In this document: positions 61,443-64,000 of the stretch, one piece after another | Numbering within the stretch: the stretch's first letter is position 1 | Layout of the letters: each line of letters starts with the position of its first letter | DNA from: Neolewinella agarilytica | Lineage (GTDB): Bacteria > Bacteroidota > Bacteroidia > Chitinophagales > Saprospiraceae | Length of the DNA: 64,000 nucleotides | Assembly: GCF_900110645.1 (NCBI RefSeq) | Contig: NZ_FOFB01000020.1 | Span: 62,001-126,000 of the forward strand | Direction: 5' to 3' | Translations under genes and position numbers: made by a program | The notes under the pieces: model-generated | The model's database searches: none | What the model was told of the DNA's origin: nothing | Seen by the model: the letters and a program-made list of their open reading frames with translations, nothing else

Positions 61443-62111
61443 TTATTCATCCAACAGCTCACCAGCATTATGTATCTGGAGTCCGCTCTTCACTCCTTGC
61501 GCAGCCGCAATCATCTTCGCCGCCAGCACATCCGCCCGCGTCGGGTTATAATCGCCCAGAATGGAGGGGCTGATGTTGCGGAGGAAATTGGAGATGCCGA
61601 TACCAACCCGCTCGCCGAGGCGAAATTCTTCCCGGTTACCGACCAACACTCCAGGCTGGAAGATATGGATGGCCCAGAAATCAATCTCCCGGATGGCCGC
61701 CTCCGTTTGCCCCTTTACCTGACTATAGAAAAAGCGGCTTTCCGTTGAAGCCCCTACTGAAGATACGAGCATACATTGGTTGGCTCCACCGGCCTTAGCG
61801 ACGAGGGCTGCTTTGACAATGTAGTCATAGTCGACTTTCCGAAAGGCTTCTTTGCTACCCGCCTTTTTAATGGTGGTACCCAGAGCGATGAAGACATCGT
61901 CGCAGGTGATCTTTCCCGACTGATCTTCCAGCCGGTCGAAGTCGACTACCGGGCAGTCGAGCTTGTCGTGTTGCCGGCGCAGCGGCCGGCGCCCCGGCGC
62001 AATCACCCGCTCATAAGCCGGATGCTCCAGTAGCTGGTCGAGAAGTTCGTTGCCGACAAGGCCGGTAGCGCCAAAGAGCAGCGCCGTCTTGTTTGAAGCG
62101 GTAAGTTCCAT
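61443..62111 (-). CDS. NAD(P)-binding oxidoreductase, HTATIP2/NAD(P)H-binding type
   Basis: A 222-residue short-chain Rossmann protein from ATG 62109-62111. The motif ALLFGATGLVGNELLDQLL is the extended GATGxxG dinucleotide-binding loop. VSSVGASTESRFFYSQVKGQTEAAI contains the Ser and YxxxK-type elements, and IHIFQPGVLVGNREEFRLGER follows. Family members act as atypical SDRs or regulators, and substrates are unknown. It follows the TlpA-like gene by 13 bp on the same strand, so the two are likely co-transcribed. Confidence 0.85.
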   Translation of the reverse strand: MELTASNKTALLFGATGLVGNELLDQLLEHPAYERVIAPGRRPLRRQHDKLDCPVVDFDRLEDQSGKITCDDVFIALGTTIKKAGSKEAFRKVDYDYIVKAALVAKAGGANQCMLVSSVGASTESRFFYSQVKGQTEAAIREIDFWAIHIFQPGVLVGNREEFRLGERVGIGISNFLRNISPSILGDYNPTRADVLAAKMIAAAQGVKSGLQIHNAGELLDE

Positions 62112-62124
62112 GTCGATTGAGTGT

Positions 62125-63462
62125 TTAGCGGCTGGCTTCAGCGCCAATTAATTCTTGAACGGAGACGTCAAAACTCTTTCGGAATTCTTCGTATTTACTC
62201 GTTGCCTTGCCATTGAAGCCCGTGTAGATACGCTTTACCTTGTTGTCCCGGTCTACAAACAACAGGGTAGGGTAACTGATGATTTTGTTGAGCATGGGCA
62301 AGGCATCTCCTGCAGCGTCTTTATCATTTGGCCCGGCCAGCAGGATGGGCCAGGGCACTTGCATTGTCTCCTGGTAACGGCGAATAACCTCCCGGCTGCG
62401 GTCATCATCAGCGCCGTACTGCTCGAAAGCCAGGGCGATGACTTCCAGGTCTTTGGTGTCGTTCTCGGCGAGGTACTCTTTCAGGAAGTCAGCTTCTTCC
62501 CGGCAGTTGGGGCACCAGGTACCCATAATTTTGATGAGTTTGGGCTTGCCGGCGTACTTCGGATCGTCCAGCGAGACGGCCTCTCCTTCTATGGTGGGGA
62601 AGCTGAAGGCGAGGGGGATATCCTCCTTCATCAGCGTTAGCTCGTCTGGGCTGATGAGTTTGAAGTCCGGGTCGCGCCTGGCTGTCCAGTTCGTGATGTA
62701 GTGCCGGCCAGAGCGGAAGGTGCCGCTCAGGGTACCGTCTTCCTTGATCAATGCTTCAAAGAGGAAGGCGTGGCTGCCGTCGAAAACACTGAGGTAAAGC
62801 TTATTCGCCTGTACGGTTCCTTCCAGGAAACGGTAGTCTCCGGTCTCCGTGCGGAAGGTGCCTTCGAGGTGGTTCCCTTCCTGGGTGAATTCAGCGATGC
62901 CAGGGTAGGGGGCTTCATCTCCCCGGCCGAACATAACGGCCCAGCTGCCGCTGAGGTCGGCCACGGGTTCTTTGCGCAGGGGCGTGAACCGGTGATCCTT
63001 GCCAAAGTAGGCCTTGAAGGGGATCCGGTAGTTGTCCCGATAGTGAACCACGAAGACACCTTCGATGATGTTCTCTTCGTGGTAAGCGCTGATGTGGGTG
63101 TCGTAGACCGGAAAATCGATGCGGAGGGTATCCCGACCAGCGTTTTGGTCTCGTCCGTAGACGATGTTTTCGGCCGGCACGGTGATGGTTTCCGCTCCGT
63201 TGTGCATCTCAATGTGAAAGGTGGTGTCGTTTTCGTAGACCACGTCCATCGTGAAGGGAAGAATGCCATCAGTCACTTCCTCAAATTCCAGGTTGGTTTT
63301 TTCCGGAATGGGGGCTCCCTTCGGGTTCGGGACGATGGGGTTGTATTCCAGCTCCAGCGTAGCCCGGTAGGGGCCGGGCGGAAGGGTCGGGTAGCGCTCC
63401 TGCACGAAGGTGCAGGTAGAAAGAAAAAGAAAGGCAAGAAAAAGGATCAGTAAACGATGCAT
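62125..63462 (-). CDS. TlpA-like thioredoxin-fold lipoprotein
   Basis: About 445 residues from ATG 63460-63462; a longer in-frame start would put the signal peptide inside the protein. The signal HRLLILFLAFLFLSTC ends in a lipobox with Cys17. The N-terminal 270 residues are a beta-rich domain with repeated lipocalin-like blocks (YPGIAEFTQEGNHLEGTFRTETGDYRFLEG, quoted in parts). The C-terminal domain is TlpA/AhpC-TSA thioredoxin-like with the active site MGTWCPNCREEADFL (CPNC). It probably reduces or isomerises disulfides in the periplasm. It heads a minus-strand pair with the NAD(P)-binding gene. Confidence 0.88.
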   Translation of the reverse strand: MHRLLILFLAFLFLSTCTFVQERYPTLPPGPYRATLELEYNPIVPNPKGAPIPEKTNLEFEEVTDGILPFTMDVVYENDTTFHIEMHNGAETITVPAENIVYGRDQNAGRDTLRIDFPVYDTHISAYHEENIIEGVFVVHYRDNYRIPFKAYFGKDHRFTPLRKEPVADLSGSWAVMFGRGDEAPYPGIAEFTQEGNHLEGTFRTETGDYRFLEGTVQANKLYLSVFDGSHAFLFEALIKEDGTLSGTFRSGRHYITNWTARRDPDFKLISPDELTLMKEDIPLAFSFPTIEGEAVSLDDPKYAGKPKLIKIMGTWCPNCREEADFLKEYLAENDTKDLEVIALAFEQYGADDDRSREVIRRYQETMQVPWPILLAGPNDKDAAGDALPMLNKIISYPTLLFVDRDNKVKRIYTGFNGKATSKYEEFRKSFDVSVQELIGAEASR

Positions 63463-63797
63463 AAGGTGTGATTCAATTACTTTGCTTAACACGGTTACCG
63501 GCTTGAGGTTGTGCCGGGTAGTTAACAAGCTCTTTGCAGTCCGTTAGCAGCTACCAGGAGAAGCCACTCCTTGCTTTGCGACGAACCAAAAAAATGCAGC
63601 GATGTGCTTACTATCCCTGCTTTTTATCTTTTGCTTTGCACCTGCGTTCGCGCCCCAAAAACACCTTTAGGTGATTGCCGGTCTTTCGATTACTCTTTTT
63701 GAGAAGCCTTTTCCCTTGCACAAGCCAACTGTCCAACGTACTTTTGCCCCGCTTCTGGCGCAACCTATCCTTGATGGTGTGCGTTTAGGCAGTGTCC
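63463..63797. other. 335-bp intergenic region before the tRNA-like genes
   Basis: It contains a dispersed-motif copy at 63635-63654 but no convincing protein gene. It should hold the promoters of the minus-strand TlpA-like gene and of the plus-strand tRNA region. Confidence 0.5.
63635..63654 (+). repeat. Dispersed GC-rich motif near the right end
   Basis: TTTGCACCTGCGTTCGCGCC on the plus strand, matching the kdsA-leader copy in its last 16 bp. It reads toward the tRNA-like genes 144 bp downstream. Confidence 0.75.
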
Positions 63798-63917
63798 GGT
63801 CTCGTAGTACAACGGATAGTATACAGGTTTAGCTTCGCTGCTGCCTGCGGCGGTCCGAAGCGGGCGATGGTGGTTCGGTGCGCGTTGCGTCTGCCTTCGG
63901 CGGTCCACCCGAGACTA
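63798..63917 (+). pseudogene. tRNA-Arg-like sequence interrupted by two similar 24-nt inserts
   Basis: A tRNA frame can be traced. The acceptor GGTCTCG (63798-63804) pairs with CGAGACT (63910-63916, one G-U), with discriminator A at 63917. The D stem is GTAC/GTAT (63807-63810, 63819-63822). The T stem is GGTGG/CCACC (63869-63873, 63905-63909), directly next to the acceptor as it should be. The anticodon loop and the T loop are each 31 nt instead of 7. The extra 24 nt in each case resemble each other (about 18 of 24 positions) and share CTGCCTKCGGCGGT. Without the first insert the anticodon would be CCG (Arg). The anticodon stem does not pair (CAGGT with GCGGG), so it is probably a dead copy. 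No CCA is encoded. Confidence 0.5.
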
Positions 63918-63971
63918 GTGAAACTCCCAGTAAAAAGTTACTGGCTTTGAAAAGAATTTTAAGTTTAATCC

Positions 63972-64000
63972 GGTCTCGTAGTACAACGGATAGTATACAG
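63972..64000 (+). tRNA. 5' part of a tRNA, cut by the window edge
   Basis: GGTCTCG with the D arm GTAC-AACGGATA-GTAT is identical to the first 29 nt of the interrupted copy 174 bp upstream, including the preceding TCC. The sequence stops inside the anticodon arm. By comparison it is probably the intact tRNA-Arg; the anticodon lies outside the window. Confidence 0.65.

Overview
The window looks like chromosome of a Bacteroidota organism, most likely a Saprospiraceae/Lewinella-type bacterium (inference, no search was run). Signs visible in the sequence are outer-membrane TonB-type barrels with carboxypeptidase-like N-terminal domains, a PorV-like barrel beside a very large secreted protein, a gliding-motility/T9SS-type C-terminal domain, many lipoproteins, start codons without Shine-Dalgarno sequences, and upstream boxes of the form TAnnTTTG, the known Bacteroidota -7 element. 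Base composition is moderately GC-rich apart from an AT-rich two-gene patch at about 30.7-32.6 kb.

Layout. 1-980: end of an outer-membrane barrel gene. 1187-10378: a tightly spaced class I lanthipeptide-type operon with two LanC-like cyclases (the first has lost all zinc ligands), a luciferase-like flavin enzyme, a full-length LanB dehydratase, a C39-peptidase ABC exporter and a small membrane protein. No recognisable precursor peptide gene lies beside it. 10400-21031: ffh, an OmpA-family gene and a two-repeat H3TH gene, an alpha/beta hydrolase, a long gene-free stretch, yidC, a DUF6438-type lipoprotein and ettA. 21143-23735: response regulator, PAS histidine kinase and sigma factor on the minus strand. 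24128-30611: hemL, an aminoglycoside-phosphotransferase-fold/acyl-CoA dehydrogenase pair, a membrane protein with a CHU_C-like tail, a small lipoprotein and a sulfhydrylase (metZ type).

30738-32640 holds an AT-rich RloA/RloB-type pair, a likely anti-phage module. 32654-41815 carries an FAD oxidoreductase, lipoproteins, a Dps-like ferritin, a class 1 amidotransferase, a type I pullulanase, purM and a LacI-family regulator. 42568-51614 is a triplet of TonB-dependent receptor, giant secreted protein and PorV-like barrel. 51855-63462 has greA, a HIT protein, a Lon-N-domain protein, a bacterial alpha-2-macroglobulin, a BON-LysM protein, kdsA, a NAD(P)-binding protein and a TlpA-like thioredoxin lipoprotein. 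The window ends in two copies of a tRNA 5' half. The first copy appears to be a tRNA interrupted by two similar 24-nt inserts.

Two features cut across the gene list. A roughly 21-bp GC-rich motif (core GCGGACGCAGGTGCAGGG) recurs at least eleven times, mostly between genes and mostly reading in the same direction toward a nearby start codon. The greA leader has a near-perfect promoter followed about 20 bp later by a strong intrinsic terminator, which suggests attenuation or a small leader RNA.
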